Part shown: piece by piece, positions 54,965 to 56,538 of the stretch | Layout of the letters: every line of letters starts with the position of its first letter | Numbering within the stretch: position 1 is the first letter of the stretch | Source: Chloroflexota bacterium | Lineage (GTDB): Bacteria > Chloroflexota > Anaerolineae > Aggregatilineales > Phototrophicaceae | Direction of reading: 5' to 3' | NCBI GenBank assembly: GCA_026713245.1 | Contig: JAPOOU010000003.1 | Span: 1 to 56,538 of the forward strand | DNA: 56,538 nucleotides | Translations under genes and position numbers: made by a program | Notes under the pieces: model-generated | Seen by the model: the letters and a program-made list of their open reading frames with translations, nothing else | Told to the model about the DNA's origin: nothing | The model's database searches: none

Positions 54965-56032
54965 CTAATCTTTCCAGATTTTCCGCAGTACGCGCGCCCA
55001 GTTTTGATGACTCAGCTTGTGCAGCAAGTCGTCGTTGTAGCCGGCGCTCTTTAGCGCAGCGATCAAATTGGGCAATTTCGAAACATCGCCGACATCATCC
55101 AGCACGCGCGCGCCATCGTAATCCGAGCCCAGCCCCACGCGCGTTTCGCCCAGGCGCTCAACGAGATAGTCGAGATGCCGCACCATAATATCCAGCGGAC
55201 GGTCGCTATCCCAGGCGCCGTCTTCGCTGAGAAAGCCGGTGGCGAAGTTCAAGCCAACCATGCCATCCGAAGCCTTGATGGCGTCGAGTTGCTTATCCGT
55301 GAGATTTCGCGAGATCGGGCAGATGGCGTGCGCGTTGGAATGAGTAGCGACCAATGGCGCGTCGCTGAGCGCGGCCACGTCCCAGAAGCCTTTCTCGTTC
55401 ATGTGCGAAAGATCGATCATGATGCCGAGTTCGTTGCAGCGCTTGACCAGGCGCGCCCCGGCGTCGGTCAAGCCGGGTCCGATATCGGGAGACGAAGGAA
55501 AGGCGATGGGCACGCCATGCGCGAAGATGGTTGGACGGCTCCAGACGATGCCAAGCGACCGCATACCGGCTTGATAGAAGACTTCCAGGGCGTTTAGGTC
55601 TTCGTCGATGGCTTCGGCGCCTTCAAAATGCAAGATGGCGGCGAAGACGCCGCTGTCGACGCAGGCCTGCAGCTCGTCCGCCGTACGAACTACTTTGATC
55701 TGTCCTTCCGATAGCGCTTCCAGCCGATAGAGGTCGGCGACCTGACGCTGAGCGGCTGCCTGCGAAAAGGTGAATTCGACCGCGGGCGATGTATATGGCT
55801 TGCGCAAATCGGGCATGTTGTCTGGGTCGATCCGCCGTTTTGGATTGGGCACAAAGACTGCGAAGAATCCGCCGGCGAATCCCCCCTCCCGCGCCCGAGG
55901 CAAGTCGATATGACCGCCGACCATCTCAGTGAAAAAATCGGGCAGGTTGACGTCTTCATTCTGGTAAAAGCGCAACAAGGTATCGTTATGACCATCAATT
56001 ATCGAGAATTCCGCCACGAAGAGCCTCCTCAT
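54965..56032 (-). CDS. Membrane dipeptidase (peptidase M19, renal-dipeptidase family)
   Basis: The product has 355 residues. The zinc ligands can be read as H-x-D in IIDGHNDTLL, Glu in LHFEGAEAI, and His in DLSHMNEKG and ATHSNAHAICP, with the closing Asp in VGLGSDYDGA. The family hydrolyses dipeptides, including those with a C-terminal D-residue, which would fit the D-amino-acid deacylase elsewhere in the window. No signal peptide is seen despite the family name, so it is probably cytoplasmic. An internal ATG is absent near the start, supporting 56032. Confidence 0.92.
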   Translation of the reverse strand: MRRLFVAEFSIIDGHNDTLLRFYQNEDVNLPDFFTEMVGGHIDLPRAREGGFAGGFFAVFVPNPKRRIDPDNMPDLRKPYTSPAVEFTFSQAAAQRQVADLYRLEALSEGQIKVVRTADELQACVDSGVFAAILHFEGAEAIDEDLNALEVFYQAGMRSLGIVWSRPTIFAHGVPIAFPSSPDIGPGLTDAGARLVKRCNELGIMIDLSHMNEKGFWDVAALSDAPLVATHSNAHAICPISRNLTDKQLDAIKASDGMVGLNFATGFLSEDGAWDSDRPLDIMVRHLDYLVERLGETRVGLGSDYDGARVLDDVGDVSKLPNLIAALKSAGYNDDLLHKLSHQNWARVLRKIWKD

Positions 56033-56091
56033 ATCGTTCTATGCCGCCGGCCGCCAGCGATGCTAGCGATTTGCGATGAACGCAAAGCAAC

Positions 56092-56119
56092 AGAAAAGCG
56101 CAGTTCATCGGAACTGCGC
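56092..56119 (-). terminator. Terminator of the 54-residue protein gene
   Basis: On the minus strand GCGCAGTTC and GAACTGCGC pair over a 4-base loop, followed by TTTTC. It begins 27 bases after the stop codon at 56147. Confidence 0.8.
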
Positions 56120-56146
56120 CGCCGAAACCAATCTTGTCCAGGCTGC

Positions 56147-56311
56147 CTACTCTTTGTCGTATCTGCCGCGGCCCTTGTCCACCGGTACCGGAACGCGCGC
56201 CGGTTTGCGCGGCTGCCGCGCCTTGGGATCGAGAAAGTCGTCGATCTCTTTCAGTATGCGCCGGCCCACTTCCAGCAGTTCGTCCCAGACATTACGCTTG
56301 CGCTTCGCCAC
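56147..56311 (-). CDS. Small basic protein, 54 residues, GTG start
   Basis: From a GTG at 56311 (AAAGG eight bases upstream) the frame reads MAKRKRNVWDELLEVGRR and goes on for 54 residues, ending ...RYDKE. It has an amphipathic helix followed by a Pro/Arg/Val-rich tail (RKPARVPVPVDKG). Good Shine-Dalgarno, protein-like composition and a terminator just downstream all support a real gene. Function unknown. It lies 58 bases downstream of tRNA-Ala on the same strand. Confidence 0.6.
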   Translation of the reverse strand: MAKRKRNVWDELLEVGRRILKEIDDFLDPKARQPRKPARVPVPVDKGRGRYDKE

Positions 56312-56368
56312 GGCAGCAACCTTTCACTGGGTCCTTAGCGTGTTCATGCAACAGGCAACCTGCTCCAA

Positions 56369-56441
56369 TGGACCTAAGGGGACTCGAACCCCTGACTTCC
56401 ACAATGCCATTGTGGCGCTCTCCCAACTGAGCTATAGGCCC
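56369..56441 (-). tRNA. tRNA-Ala (anticodon GGC)
   Basis: On the minus strand the 73-base cloverleaf begins GGGCCTATAGCTCAG and ends TAGGTCC plus discriminator A. The anticodon arm is CCACA-ATGGCAT-TGTGG with anticodon GGC, reading GCC/GCU. The T arm AGGGGTTCGAGTCCCCT is regular. CCA is not encoded. Nothing further is seen between here and the window end. Confidence 0.95.
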
Positions 56442-56538
56442 GCATTGACGAAATCAATAGTAGCGTTCTTCGACGAGTCTGTCAACATGCCCTGGGGCCA
56501 GTGGCCAGGGCAATCGCTTCAAATTACAAATCCCTGGC

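Overview
The window looks like part of a chromosome of an uncultured, moderately GC-rich environmental bacterium. The gene content suggests Chloroflexota, perhaps Anaerolineae or a relative: several DUF3179 proteins, a TIR-WD40 membrane protein, SH3b-domain secreted proteins, lone metabolic genes mixed with small accessory genes, and many short dispersed intergenic repeats. That assignment is inference from gene style. There is no rRNA; the one tRNA is tRNA-Ala(GGC) at the right edge. No phage, integrase, transposase or CRISPR array is visible.

Layout. 0-5.5 kb: a trypsin-fold protease, a beta-lactamase-fold hydrolase, and an AT-rich NACHT NTPase with an N-terminal restriction-nuclease-like domain (candidate anti-phage gene). 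5.5-12.6 kb, all minus strand: an SPFH protein, an N-acyl-D-amino-acid deacylase, and two AT-rich accessory genes (an HSDR_N-type nuclease and an FRG-domain protein), followed by a nitrilase-family amidase. The two accessory genes lie among extra copies of the deacylase gene's first codons and a 1.1 kb non-coding, repeat-rich stretch. 12.7-16 kb: a response regulator lacking its phospho-acceptor Asp, a Nudix hydrolase and a DtxR-type metal regulator. 16-25 kb, plus strand: a DnaJ-like co-chaperone, an HtrA-type lipoprotein protease, two acetyltransferases, a DnaQ-like exonuclease, a secreted beta-helix/SH3 protein, a short-chain dehydrogenase and a 5'-nucleotidase. A candidate structured small RNA lies on the minus strand near 19.0 kb. 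25.5-35 kb: a TIR-TM-WD40 protein, a glycosyltransferase, an NAD(P)-binding epimerase-like protein, Sua5, AsnS and RadA. 35.9-41.6 kb: a membrane-anchored SGNH hydrolase and three tandem DUF3179 genes, the last fused to a DsbA-like thiol oxidoreductase. 41.7-49.9 kb, minus strand: a general amino-acid ABC transporter with two tandem binding proteins, two permeases (one of them 1133 residues) and an ATPase. 50.1-56.5 kb: a SelW-like selenoprotein with an in-frame TGA, leucyl-tRNA synthetase, small or secreted proteins, an M19 dipeptidase, a 54-residue basic protein and tRNA-Ala.

The observations I rate highest are these. (1) A selenoprotein gene at 50112-50405 (CxxU motif, TGA followed by a hairpin that fits the bacterial SECIS rules) that a conventional gene caller truncates. 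(2) A family of at least seven dispersed intergenic repeats of about 85 bp whose first hairpin shows compensatory base changes between copies. (3) Repeated duplication of the first codons of the D-aminoacylase gene next to inserted defence-type genes. (4) A giant ABC permease with a roughly 700-residue insertion. (5) A candidate minus-strand structured RNA that starts with a full-length Shine-Dalgarno and a 9-codon ORF. The NACHT-nuclease, HSDR_N, FRG and TIR-WD40 genes together make the left half of the window defence-rich, although they do not form one operon.
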